DNA of 64,000 nucleotides from Paraburkholderia monticola (GTDB lineage Bacteria > Pseudomonadota > Gammaproteobacteria > Burkholderiales > Burkholderiaceae): the NCBI RefSeq assembly GCF_001580545.1, contig NZ_LRBG01000004.1:682001-746000 (forward strand), given 5' to 3'. The notes beneath the pieces were generated by a model. That model had not been told where the DNA came from, did not search any database, and saw only the letters and a program-made list of their open reading frames with translations. Below are positions 56,227 through 64,000 of this stretch, piece by piece. Both the position numbers and the translations under genes were made by a program. Each line of letters begins with the position of its first letter. The first letter of the stretch is position 1.

Positions 56227-56310
56227 AAAAAAAACGCGGCCGAAGCCGCGTTAAAGATTTGGAGACGTCCTTCGATGAAGGAGTCACTTCTCGCAAAAAG
56301 AAGCATACCA
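56227..56310 (-). ncRNA. Candidate small RNA with three stem-loops
   Basis: Read on the minus strand, the order is a stem AGAAG/CTTCT-type (56303-56287), a stem TCCTTC/GAAGGA with a 3-base loop (56282-56268), and a terminator stem AACGCGGC/GCCGCGTT (56252-56233). The terminator runs into eight T residues (56234-56227). No minus-strand gene lies upstream for over 2 kb (the nearest is at 58081), so the terminator has no coding gene to serve. A TATGCT hexamer (56307-56302) could be a -10. The boundaries are approximate and the call is inferential. Confidence 0.5.
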
Positions 56311-56578
56311 GGAACGGCATCATTTATTCATTACAAATCGCGCAATTAACTTTTTGATGAAATCGATTAAAGCTTTCCGCAGAATGGTTTTGCGCTTCTA
56401 TTTAAGGCATATCTGACGAACACCTGTGCGCATTGCGCACTCGCCATTTGTGCTTTGTCTTTGGATCACGGTTCGATCCGAGTTAAACCGGCGCTGCATG
56501 ATTTGCACTAGTATGTGGAAGCTCCGCGCGGCCGACGGTGAAACCGCCGCGCTCGCGCGTCAATGTCCGGAGAAGACC

Positions 56579-57013
56579 ATGATTTCGCTGCGAAAATTGA
56601 ATCTGGCCGTGGTGCTGTGGGCGCTTGCGGCGGGCGCCGCATTCGCGGATACGGTGGCGCTGAAAGCAGATCTCGAACCGTCGAGCGAAGTGCCGCCGCG
56701 CGTGAGTCACGGGCACGGCATGCTGAATGCGACGTTCGACACATCCACCCAATCGCTGCAGTGGACGATCACCTACGAGGACTTGAGCGGTCCGGCTACC
56801 GCCGCGCATTTCCACGGTCCCGCGCCGGTCGGCCAGAACGCGAAGGTCCAGGTGCCGATCGAGAAGAATGCGCTCGCGAGTCCGATCAAAGGCACGGCGA
56901 AGCTGACGGAGCAGCAGGTCACGGATCTGATGGCGGGGCAGTGGTACTTCAACGTTCATACCGCGCAGAATCCGACGGGCGAGATTCGCGGGCAGGTGTT
57001 GCCGGCAAATTAA
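56579..57013 (+). CDS. Secreted CHRD-domain protein
   Basis: The 144-residue product has a signal peptide ending GAAFA near residue 23. A single CHRD domain follows (LKADLEPSSEVPPRVSHGHG, YEDLSGPATAAHFHGPA, WYFNVHTAQNPTGEIRGQVL). The conserved histidines in AHFHGPA are typical. The family is extracytoplasmic and its biochemical role is unknown. A TCCGGAG ribosome-binding site precedes the ATG. The 419-bp gap upstream from 56160 contains the candidate small RNA on the other strand. Confidence 0.88.
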   Translation: MISLRKLNLAVVLWALAAGAAFADTVALKADLEPSSEVPPRVSHGHGMLNATFDTSTQSLQWTITYEDLSGPATAAHFHGPAPVGQNAKVQVPIEKNALASPIKGTAKLTEQQVTDLMAGQWYFNVHTAQNPTGEIRGQVLPAN

Positions 57014-57145
57014 AATCGACATTCGCGGTGGCCGGGCGCGCATGCCGCGACCCGCAATCTTCGTCACGCATCTAGAAGCCGTCGCCCACCGGCGCGGCCG
57101 CCAACCCACGTACGATGACGGGATTCAACGAAGGAGCCTGTCCCG

Positions 57146-58114
57146 ATGAGCTGGCAAAGCGCGCTCGCGTGCTGGTATTTGCGTAGGCAGTTCCGGCCCG
57201 AAACCCTCAAACCGACTATCAACGTCGAACGGGCGCGCGCCTTGACCTCGAAGCGCGTCTGGGCGCCGCGCGTGCCACGCGGCTGGCATCTGCGCGAAAC
57301 GTACGGCGCGGGCGATGCGCCGCTCGTCGGTGAATGGCTGGAGCGCGTGGAAGGCGGCACGGCCGGCGGCGCGGAGCCCACGGTGCTGTATTGCCACGGC
57401 GGCGGCTATTACTTCTGCTCGCCGCGCACGCATCGGTCGCTGACGTTCCCGCTTGCAACGCGCGCCGGCGCGCGTCTGTTCTCCCTCGACTACCGCCTCG
57501 CGCCCGAGCATCGCTTCCCGGCCGCGCTCGACGACGCCACCGCCGCCTATCGCCAGTTGCTTGCAATGGGCATCGCGCCAGGCTCGATCGTGATCGCCGG
57601 CGACTCGGCCGGCGGCGGTCTCGCGCTCGCGACGCTGGTCGCGCTGCGCGACGCCGGCGCGCCGATGCCGGCGGGCGGCCTGCTGTTCTCGCCGTGGACC
57701 GATCTCGCGACGACCGGCGCGAGCCTGCGCACCAACGACAGCGTCGATCCGATGTTCTGCGGCGCCTCGATCGAGCGCGCGGCCAAGGTCTATCTCGGCG
57801 ACGCGCCGGCCACGCATCCGTACGCCTCGCCGGTCTACGCGGACCTGCGCGGTCTGCCGCCGCTGTTCGTGCAGGCGGGCAGCACCGAGGTGCTGCTCGA
57901 CGACGCGCGCCGCGTCGCCGACAACGCGCACGCGGCGGGTGTCGATTGCGAATGCGAGGTGTGGAAGAACGTACCGCACGTGTGGCCGATGTTCGCGCCG
58001 TTCATGCCGGAGGCCAATCGCGCGCTCGAGCGCGCGGCCGCCTTCGTGCGACGTGCGACGAGCCGCGCCGCTAATGAGGCTCAAGTGTCGAGCGTGACGT
58101 CGAGCGTCCGGTAG
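57146..58114 (+). CDS. Alpha/beta hydrolase of the HSL (hormone-sensitive lipase-like) family
   Basis: The 322-residue esterase/lipase has the oxyanion motif HGGGYYF near residue 84 and nucleophile motif GDSAGGG near residue 152. The probable aspartate is in DPMFCG, and the histidine in the C-terminal VPHVWPMF. It is predicted to hydrolyse short-chain esters; the substrate is unknown. No signal peptide is seen. Its last 34 bases overlap the end of the converging EcsC gene. Confidence 0.9.
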   Translation: MSWQSALACWYLRRQFRPETLKPTINVERARALTSKRVWAPRVPRGWHLRETYGAGDAPLVGEWLERVEGGTAGGAEPTVLYCHGGGYYFCSPRTHRSLTFPLATRAGARLFSLDYRLAPEHRFPAALDDATAAYRQLLAMGIAPGSIVIAGDSAGGGLALATLVALRDAGAPMPAGGLLFSPWTDLATTGASLRTNDSVDPMFCGASIERAAKVYLGDAPATHPYASPVYADLRGLPPLFVQAGSTEVLLDDARRVADNAHAAGVDCECEVWKNVPHVWPMFAPFMPEANRALERAAAFVRRATSRAANEAQVSSVTSSVR

Positions 58115-58956
58115 ACGGCTTCGATCGTCGGCTGACCGTATTGGCGTTCGAGCCGCCGCACGGTGAAGTGTCCGTGCGCGACCTGCTGAAAGTGGTCCAT
58201 AAACACGGTGTTGACCATCGCGCCGAGCACCGCGCCGATCGCTGGAATCGATTTGGCCGCGATCTGCTCGCTGACCTGCACCGAAAAGCGCGCGGCGATC
58301 GCATTGAGCAGCCGCAGCAGCGCAGCCGATCCGTGCGTCGTAAAGCCCTTGCTGGCCACTTCGGACGACGCCTTCGAGACCGCCTGGGCGAGCGCGCCGC
58401 GCATGAAGAAGTAGCCGAGGTCGGCGTCGTCGTCCTCGCTCGACGTGCCGCCCATGCCGAGCACGGTCAGGCATTGCAACTGCGTTTCGACCGAGCTCAG
58501 GTCCTCGCCCTCGCTGCGCGCGATGTCGCAGATCGAGCGGAACATCAGTGTGGTCGTGACCGGCAGCTCGACCGGCAGCGCGACGAGGCCGAACGCGCCG
58601 CCGGCCGCGCCGGTCGTCGCGACGGCGAACTTGTGCAGCAGGTTGTTCGGTTTGTCGGGTGCGAGCAGCTTCGCGTCGTCGCGTCGGCCGAGCGTGCGCA
58701 GCGCGATCGACAGGCATTTGCGCAACGCGGCCTGCGTCGCATCGGATACTTTTTCGTTGGCGAACGCCGGGATGCGCGACAGCAGCTTCTCGATCGGCGC
58801 ACCGATGACGCTCGCGAGCTTCATCGTGAGCGCCGGGCTTTCGAGTTGGCGTTTCGCGCGCCGCAGCGCGTTCAGGTCCTGCTCCGATAAGGATGGTGCT
58901 GCGAGCGAACTCGGCTGCATGGGGCTCCCTGGCATGTCGTGTCGTGGCTGGTTCAA
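58081..58956 (-). CDS. EcsC family protein
   Basis: The 291-residue protein matches the EcsC family. It has a helical N-terminal half and a hydrophobic Gly/Ala-rich centre (AVATTGAAGGAFGLVALPVELPVTTTLMFRSICDIA, roughly residues 111-146). A second hydrophobic patch (SIPAIGAVLGAMVNTVF) lies near residue 240. The family may associate with membranes; its function is unknown (B. subtilis EcsC is linked to an ABC transporter). An internal ATG at 58920 is an alternative start. Confidence 0.82.
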   Translation of the reverse strand: MNQPRHDMPGSPMQPSSLAAPSLSEQDLNALRRAKRQLESPALTMKLASVIGAPIEKLLSRIPAFANEKVSDATQAALRKCLSIALRTLGRRDDAKLLAPDKPNNLLHKFAVATTGAAGGAFGLVALPVELPVTTTLMFRSICDIARSEGEDLSSVETQLQCLTVLGMGGTSSEDDDADLGYFFMRGALAQAVSKASSEVASKGFTTHGSAALLRLLNAIAARFSVQVSEQIAAKSIPAIGAVLGAMVNTVFMDHFQQVAHGHFTVRRLERQYGQPTIEAVYRTLDVTLDT

Positions 58957-59031
58957 GTCAGTCTACCTACGCGCCGCAAGACGCGTACCGTCCCGCTTAG
59001 AGCGTTGCACCATGGTATGATTCCGCATCTC

Positions 59032-59043
59032 TTGACAAGTCAA
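59032..59043. promoter_or_regulatory. Palindromic operator candidate for MarR regulator
   Basis: TTGAC and GTCAA flank a two-base AA centre as a perfect 5-2-5 inverted repeat, 17 bases before the start of the drug-exporter gene. Its left half, TTGACA, could also act as a -35 element. MarR proteins commonly bind such sites over the promoter of the transporter they control. Confidence 0.5.
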
Positions 59044-59060
59044 CTTTTGCTCTATCAAAA

Positions 59061-60656
59061 ATGGCTGTCCATACTGCCGCCCACCATTCGAGTGGGCAAG
59101 TTTTACCGTTCCGCGAATCCCTGCTGGCCATGCTCGGCATCTCGTTCGTCACGATGCTGGTCGCGCTCGACCAGACCGTGGTCGGCACGGCGCTCCCCAC
59201 CATCGTGTCCGAACTCCGAGGCTTCGAGCTGTACGCGTGGGTCGCCACCTCGTATCTGCTGGCCTCGGTGATTACCGTGCCGGTCTTCGGGCGGCTCGGC
59301 GATTACTACGGGCGCAAGCCGTTCGTGATTGCGTCGATCGTCGTCTTCACCGGCGCATCGGTGCTGTGCGGCGCGGCCAACAGCATGCTGTTTCTGGTGC
59401 TCGCGCGCGGCTTGCAGGGCATCGGCGGCGGCATGCTGGTCGGCACCGCGTTCGCCTGCATTGCCGATCTGTTCCCCGATTCCGTCGTGCGGCTGCGCTG
59501 GCAGGTCCTGATGAGCTCGGCGTTCGGCATCGCGAACGCGGTAGGTCCCTCGCTCGGCGGTTTTCTGACGCAGTACTACGGCTGGCGGTCGGTGTTCTAC
59601 GTGAATCTGCCGGTCGGGCTGCTGTCGCTGTTTTTCGTCTGGCGTTTCCTGCCGCATCTGCGGCACGTCGAGCATACCGGCAAAATGCGGCTCGACTGGC
59701 CTGGTGCGCTGCTGATCGCAATCGCGCTCGGCTCGCTGCAGATGTTCGTCGAATTGCTGCCGAAACACGGCATCACGTTGAGCGCGTTTGCGCTGCTCGG
59801 GCTGAGCGTGGCGTCGGCCGTTTCGCTGTGGAAATGGGAAAAGCGCTGCCCGACCGCGATCCTGCCGGTCGACATGTTCCGCAACCGCAGTCTCGCCGCG
59901 CTGTTCACGCTGTCCGTGCTCGGCGGCTTCACGATGTTCTCGTTGCTGTTCTACGCGCCGCTGCTGTTCCAGGGCGGCTTCGGTATGTCGCCGAAAGAGG
60001 CGGGCATCGTGATCACGCCGCTCGTCGTGTTCATCACGATCGGCAGTATCGCGAACGGGCGTGTCGTGTCGCGTGTGAAGAATCCAAACCTGATGCTGTA
60101 CATCGGCTTTGCGATGATCGCGCTGTCGTGCCTCGGCGTCGTCGTGGCGACCCGTTCGATGCAGCAAGCGGTGCTGATGTCGTTCATGGTCGTCGGTGGC
60201 CTCGGGCTCGGTTTCGTGATGCCGAACCTGACGATCTTCGCGCAGCAGACCGCGGGCCGCGAGCACCTCGGCATCGCGACCGCGCTGCTGCAGTCGTTGC
60301 GGATGATCGGCGGCATGATCGGCACGGCGCTGACCGGGACGCTCGTGACCCACATGTACAGGAGCGGCGTGCGCAATGCGCTCGAAGGCGCCGGCGCGTC
60401 GCACTGGTTCACCGATCTCGGCGATCCGCAGATCCTGATCAATCGCGATGCGCAGACCACGCTCGTCAACCAGTTGACGCAAGCGGGCCACAACGGCGCG
60501 ATGTTGCTCGAAAGCGCGCGCGAGTCGCTGGTCGCGGCGATTCATCTGGGTCTCGCGATGGCCGCGGTGATCGCCGTCGTGTCGGTGTGGCAAACCCGCC
60601 GCGTGCCGCCGGTCAAGCTGCAGCGCAAGCTCGAGCCGGTGATTCACGCGGACTGA
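59061..60656 (+). CDS. DHA2-family (EmrB/QacA-type) MFS multidrug exporter
   Basis: The 531-residue protein has 14 predicted spans. The DHA2 signature near the N-terminus is MLVALDQTVVGTALPTIVSE, the A-motif VFGRLGDYYGRKPFVIASIV, and the C-motif-like SSAFGIANAVGPSLGGFLTQ. It is predicted to export drugs or organic compounds by proton antiport; no membrane-fusion partner is adjacent. The MarR gene follows after 30 bp on the same strand and probably represses it. Confidence 0.92.
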   Translation: MAVHTAAHHSSGQVLPFRESLLAMLGISFVTMLVALDQTVVGTALPTIVSELRGFELYAWVATSYLLASVITVPVFGRLGDYYGRKPFVIASIVVFTGASVLCGAANSMLFLVLARGLQGIGGGMLVGTAFACIADLFPDSVVRLRWQVLMSSAFGIANAVGPSLGGFLTQYYGWRSVFYVNLPVGLLSLFFVWRFLPHLRHVEHTGKMRLDWPGALLIAIALGSLQMFVELLPKHGITLSAFALLGLSVASAVSLWKWEKRCPTAILPVDMFRNRSLAALFTLSVLGGFTMFSLLFYAPLLFQGGFGMSPKEAGIVITPLVVFITIGSIANGRVVSRVKNPNLMLYIGFAMIALSCLGVVVATRSMQQAVLMSFMVVGGLGLGFVMPNLTIFAQQTAGREHLGIATALLQSLRMIGGMIGTALTGTLVTHMYRSGVRNALEGAGASHWFTDLGDPQILINRDAQTTLVNQLTQAGHNGAMLLESARESLVAAIHLGLAMAAVIAVVSVWQTRRVPPVKLQRKLEPVIHAD

Positions 60657-60686
60657 TTTTTGGACTTGGTGTTGGACAGGCAGATT

Positions 60687-61172
60687 ATGGAAGAACAGGA
60701 CCGCGTCGCCGTCATGCAGCAATTCGGCCGCACGTATCGGGCGTTCATGTCGGCATTCGAGGCCCAGGTGGGTCAACCGTTGCCGCGCTGGCGCATTTTG
60801 CTCGCGCTGCACGAGCAGGCGGGCGAGTCGTCGCAGAAGCGGCTCGTCGAGCGGCTGCGCGTCGATCCGGGCGCGCTCACGCGGCAGCTGAAGGCGCTCG
60901 AGAGCATGGGCTGGATCGCGCGCAGCATGGATCTGCGCGATAACCGCGTGACCAACGTGCGTCTGACCGAAGCGGGCCACGCCGCAACCGAAGCGAGCCT
61001 GCCGCGCCGCAATGCGTTTTTGCACGACACGATGGCGGCGTTGCCGGACGAGGTGCTTGGGGCGTTGTCGAGCGCGCTGAGGATGCTGGAGACGCGCATC
61101 GGCGAAGTAACGGCCAGTGCGAGCGCGGCGGCCCGGGAGACCGCGGGCGACGAGGCGGCGCAACGCGGGTGA
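60687..61172 (+). CDS. MarR-family transcriptional regulator
   Basis: The 161-residue winged-helix repressor has the DNA-binding core QKRLVERLRVDPGALTRQLK and the wing SMDLRDNRVTNVRLTEAG, with helices on each side for dimerisation. The ATG at 60687 follows a GGACAGG ribosome-binding site; an upstream TTG at 60660 would add nine residues. It is cotranscribed with the DHA2 exporter. The acidic/Ala-rich C-terminal tail is not conserved in the family. Confidence 0.9.
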   Translation: MEEQDRVAVMQQFGRTYRAFMSAFEAQVGQPLPRWRILLALHEQAGESSQKRLVERLRVDPGALTRQLKALESMGWIARSMDLRDNRVTNVRLTEAGHAATEASLPRRNAFLHDTMAALPDEVLGALSSALRMLETRIGEVTASASAAARETAGDEAAQRG

Positions 61173-61196
61173 TTTTTGCTGCGCGTGGGGACGACG

Positions 61197-61239
61197 AAAA
61201 AGGCTGTGAGCCCAAGCAAGGGCGCACAGCCTTTTTTTT
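61197..61239. terminator. Bidirectional intrinsic terminator
   Basis: GGCTGTG and GCCC (61202-61213) pair with GGGC and CACAGCC (61220-61231) with one internal mismatch. Eight T residues follow on the plus strand, and an A-run precedes on the left to serve the minus strand. It separates the MarR gene from the converging deaminase gene. Confidence 0.92.
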
Positions 61240-61282
61240 ATGGTCGGCAAGCTCGCGCCTCAGTCGGCGCGGCGCAACCCAA

Positions 61283-62560
61283 TCAGAAGAACGTCTCGAT
61301 CACTTCCTTCACGCGATACTGCGGATCAAGGACCAGCACCTGCTTCCATTTGTCGAACGTCAGGCAAGGATGCGAGATGTCGAACGCGATCATGTCGCCC
61401 ACCTTCAGATCGGCACCCGCGGGAATCCGCAGATACGCGTGCTGGTCCATCAGGCCGAAGATTTCCCAGCCCTCGCTCGCGGCGATATCGCGCGGCGCTT
61501 CGTCGCCCGGACGATAGTGGCGCGCCGGCTCCGGCATGCCGGCGTCGAACGCGGAGTCGCGCTTGCCGAGGCCGATGATCGCGCGATCCGGTTCGGGAAT
61601 CGACTGCACGTAAGCCCACAGCTGCAGCGCCGGCAGCAAGCCCTCGCCCATCTTCTTGGCGACCGGATTGCGCTTGAAGATGTCGGTCTGCGCCTTGCGA
61701 TAGATGCCGACGTCATGCGTCAGATAGCAGCCCGGGCGCAGCACGACCTCGACCTTGCCGGATTGCGTCGCCTGCGCGAACTCTTCGGCGACCACGTCAT
61801 ACCACGCCGATCCCGCGCCCGATAGCACCGCCGGCGAGCGCGCGAAACGCCCCTGCTCGACGAGCTCCCGCGTGACCGCCACCGCGCCTTGCAGGAACGC
61901 GCGCACCTCGGGTTCTTCCTTCAGCACGCCTTCGTACAGTTCGACGCCCGCGAGTTTCAGCACGTCCGGATAGCGCGCGATCGCCTCCAGTACCGCGTTG
62001 CGCTGCGCTTCATCGCGCACGCCGGTGCGCCCGCCCGGCACGCCGAGTTCGAGCAGCACCTGCAGCGGCTTTTTCACCGAGGTGAAAAATTCGCCGAGTT
62101 GCTCGACGCCTTCGGCCGAATCGACGAGGCAGAAGAATTCGAACTCCGGATCGGTGAGCAATTCGGCGATCATCATCATGTTGTGGCGGCCGACCAGCTG
62201 GTTCGCCATCAGCACGCGCGACACGCCGCCGTGGTAGGCGGCGCGCACCTGATGGGCCGTGGCGAGCGTGATGCCCCACGCGCCGGTTTCGAGCTGACGG
62301 CGGAACAATTGCGGCGCCATTGTGGTCTTGCCGTGCGGCGCGAGCTTGACGCCGTATTCGGCGACGAATGCCTGCATCCACTTCAGGTTGTGCTCGACGC
62401 GATCCTCGTACAACACGGCGGCCGGCAGGCTGACGTCTTCCGCGAGCAGGTTCCACTCGAGACGCGCGGCGTCTTTCAGCTGAACGCTCGTGCCCGGAAC
62501 CATGCCCAAGCCCTTGCTAAAAGGATCAATCGTCGCGCCCTGATAGTTTGTAACTTTCAT
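61283..62560 (-). CDS. D-serine/D-threonine PLP enzyme (amino acid deaminase/aldolase-like)
   Basis: The 425-residue fold-type III PLP enzyme has an alanine-racemase-like N-terminal barrel, with the PLP lysine in KLAPHGKTTMAPQ near residue 60. The C-terminal D-serine dehydratase-like domain carries a probable zinc site in DISHPCLTFDKW. The family includes D-serine dehydratase, D-threonine aldolase and bacterial D-amino acid deaminases. The neighbours (RpiR regulator and D-aminoacylase) favour D-amino acid catabolism. The ATG at 62560 has GGAG 9 bases upstream; ATGs at 62575 and 62611 are alternatives. Confidence 0.85.
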   Translation of the reverse strand: MKVTNYQGATIDPFSKGLGMVPGTSVQLKDAARLEWNLLAEDVSLPAAVLYEDRVEHNLKWMQAFVAEYGVKLAPHGKTTMAPQLFRRQLETGAWGITLATAHQVRAAYHGGVSRVLMANQLVGRHNMMMIAELLTDPEFEFFCLVDSAEGVEQLGEFFTSVKKPLQVLLELGVPGGRTGVRDEAQRNAVLEAIARYPDVLKLAGVELYEGVLKEEPEVRAFLQGAVAVTRELVEQGRFARSPAVLSGAGSAWYDVVAEEFAQATQSGKVEVVLRPGCYLTHDVGIYRKAQTDIFKRNPVAKKMGEGLLPALQLWAYVQSIPEPDRAIIGLGKRDSAFDAGMPEPARHYRPGDEAPRDIAASEGWEIFGLMDQHAYLRIPAGADLKVGDMIAFDISHPCLTFDKWKQVLVLDPQYRVKEVIETFF

Positions 62561-62626
62561 GTCTCCGTGCTCCATCGTCCGGTTAAATTGAATCAGATTT
62601 GACTTTACCATGTTACCGAAAGTACG

Positions 62627-63607
62627 ATGTCCGGAGAAATGTTATTTAGTACCACGGAGTTCGAAAGGCCGCCGGACAGGCCTGCGAAAGCCGTGCCGCG
62701 AACCCCACCGCCCGCCATGAACAGTAGCGCCGAACCGCTCGCTTTCGACATCGTCGCGCGCATCGCCGAATGCGCGCCCGAGTTGCGTTCGGCCGAACGC
62801 AAGGTCGCCGCGCTGATCCTCGACGATCTGACCGGCGCGTCGCGCGCGAGCATCGGCGCGCTCGCGCATCAGGCCGAGGTCAGCATCGCGACCGTCACGC
62901 GTTTCGCGAAGGCGGTCGGCTGCCGCGACGTGCGCGAGCTGAAGCTGCGGCTCGCGCAGGCCGCGGCGGTCGGGCAGCGTTTTCTCGAGCGCGATATGGC
63001 AGGCGACGCCCCCGAGCCGATTGCCACGCGCGTTTTCGACGAGCTGCAAACCGCGCTCGCGCACAACCACCAGCTGCTGCGCCAGGCGCCGCTCGCCGAG
63101 GCGGCCGCCGCGCTGCGCGCCGCGCGCATGATCTACGTGTTCGGCATGGGCGGCGGCTCGACCGCGCTCGCCGACGAGATGCGCTTTCGGCTCGTGCGCC
63201 TCGGCCGGCCGGTTGCGACCTATCAGGACGGGCTGTTGCAACGGATGGTCGCGAGCACGGTGTCGCGCGAGTGCGTGGTGGTCGCGCTGTCCACCACCGG
63301 ACGCGTGCCTGAGATGGTCGAGAACTGCAAGATCGCGCGCAGCTACGGCGCGACCGTGGTCGCGCTGACCGCGCCCGCGTCGCCTTTGGCGAAGCTCGCC
63401 GACTGGCTGATCCCGATCGTCGCGTTCGAAACCGATTTCATTTACAAGCCGTCGTCATCCCGTTACGCGATGATGATGGCGCTCGATGTGCTCGTCACCG
63501 AACTTGCCGTCAGTCAGGGCGACGAGAGCCGGGAATTGCTGCGCCGCATGAAGCACGCGCTCGACACGCATCGCGGCGGCGGCGATCGACAACCGTTAGG
63601 AGATTGA
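62627..63607 (+). CDS. RpiR-family transcriptional regulator (HTH + SIS)
   Basis: The product of up to 326 residues has an N-terminal RpiR HTH (SIGALAHQAEVSIATVTRFA). A SIS sugar-phosphate-binding-type domain follows (MIYVFGMGGGSTALADEMRF, VVVALSTTGRVPEMVENC). It lies divergent to the deaminase gene and 3 bp before the D-aminoacylase gene, so it probably controls both; its ligand may be a D-amino acid derivative rather than a sugar phosphate. Starts at 62627, 62639 and 62717 (MNSSAEPLAF) are all possible. Confidence 0.88.
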   Translation: MSGEMLFSTTEFERPPDRPAKAVPRTPPPAMNSSAEPLAFDIVARIAECAPELRSAERKVAALILDDLTGASRASIGALAHQAEVSIATVTRFAKAVGCRDVRELKLRLAQAAAVGQRFLERDMAGDAPEPIATRVFDELQTALAHNHQLLRQAPLAEAAAALRAARMIYVFGMGGGSTALADEMRFRLVRLGRPVATYQDGLLQRMVASTVSRECVVVALSTTGRVPEMVENCKIARSYGATVVALTAPASPLAKLADWLIPIVAFETDFIYKPSSSRYAMMMALDVLVTELAVSQGDESRELLRRMKHALDTHRGGGDRQPLGD

Positions 63608-63610
63608 TCC

Positions 63611-64000
63611 ATGCATTCGCATCCCGAAGCCGCCGATACGCTGATCGTCGGCGCGCAACTGTATGACGGCACGGGCGCGCCGCCCGTCGAGCGCGACGTG
63701 GCGATCCGCGACGGGCGCATCGCCGCGATCGGCAATCTGTCGAACTGGCTCGCCGAAGAGGTGATCGAGGCCGAGGGCCGCGCGCTCGCGCCGGGCTTCA
63801 TCGACGTGCACACGCATGACGATACCCACGTGATCCGCTCGCCACAGATGCTGCCGAAGATCACCCAGGGCGTGACGACGGTGATCGTCGGCAATTGCGG
63901 CATCAGCGCGTCGCCGGTATCGCTGAAGGGCGATCCGCCCGATCCGATGAACCTGCTCGGCGAGCGCGACGCGTTCCAGTATCCGACCTTCGCCGACTAC
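63611..64000 (+). CDS. N-acyl-D-amino-acid deacylase (D-aminoacylase), truncated by window end
   Basis: Only the first 130 residues lie in the window. They show the amidohydrolase-superfamily N-terminal beta-sandwich (DTLIVGAQLYDGTGAPPVER), the metal-binding HxH of PGFIDVHTHDDTHV, and the cysteine ligand region VGNCGIS characteristic of D-aminoacylases. The enzyme releases D-amino acids from N-acyl derivatives. A GGAG ribosome-binding site lies 8 bases before the ATG, and the gene starts 3 bases after the RpiR stop. Confidence 0.9.
   Translation, partial: MHSHPEAADTLIVGAQLYDGTGAPPVERDVAIRDGRIAAIGNLSNWLAEEVIEAEGRALAPGFIDVHTHDDTHVIRSPQMLPKITQGVTTVIVGNCGISASPVSLKGDPPDPMNLLGERDAFQYPTFADY

Overview
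The window is GC-rich chromosomal DNA from a member of the Burkholderiales, most likely Paraburkholderia or Burkholderia. This is inferred from protein sequence character and gene order: ispE / tRNA-Gln / prs / rplY / pth, kdsD / kdsC / lptC / lptA / lptB / rpoN / hpf / ptsN / hprK / rapZ, and the HprK kinase typical of beta-proteobacteria. No insertion sequence, prophage, CRISPR array or rRNA gene was seen. One tRNA gene is present.

Layout. 1-2.4 kb: ftsY (cut by the window edge) diverges from rsmD-coaD. 2.4-4.8 kb: an accessory patch between coaD and a dicluster ferredoxin gene. It holds a small MarR-like regulator, a frameshifted relic of a membrane-protein gene, an orphan gene with atypical codon use, and the intact membrane-protein gene. 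4.8-24 kb: core genes, mostly on the minus strand. They cover histidine synthesis (hisC), translation quality (pth, rplY), PRPP supply (prs), tRNA-Gln, isoprenoids (ispE), outer-membrane biogenesis (lolB, lptABC, kdsCD) and the nitrogen/phosphotransfer regulators (rpoN, hpf, ptsN, hprK, rapZ). The oxidative DNA repair pair mutM-mutY sits on the plus strand. 24-38 kb: a cation/proton antiporter, apt, a LysE exporter, a Nudix hydrolase, purU, a PepSY membrane protein, an AI-2E permease, uvrA, an MFS transporter, ssb and a DUF4239 protein.

38-48 kb: a chemoreceptor with a near-consensus FliA (sigma-28) promoter is followed by a six-gene minus-strand operon. That operon encodes a B-type (ba3-like) heme-copper oxidase, with a CuA subunit II and a small subunit IIa, plus three c-type cytochrome proteins carrying seven CxxCH sites in total. 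A divergent LysR/MFS pair follows.

48-56 kb: the most distinctive region. Three consecutive NarL/RcsB-type response regulators, an aquaporin with an altered selectivity filter, and a 1526-residue BvgS/EvgS-like hybrid kinase all lie on the plus strand. The kinase has two Venus-flytrap sensors, two PAS-like domains, HisKA/HATPase, a pseudo-receiver-like linker, a receiver and an Hpt domain. This looks like a branched phosphorelay. Just after it, the minus strand carries a candidate small RNA of three stem-loops ending in a strong intrinsic terminator.

56-64 kb: a secreted CHRD protein, an HSL-type esterase, an EcsC protein, a DHA2 drug exporter with a linked MarR repressor and a palindromic candidate operator, and a D-amino-acid catabolic cluster (D-serine/D-threonine PLP enzyme, RpiR regulator, D-aminoacylase) that runs off the end of the window.
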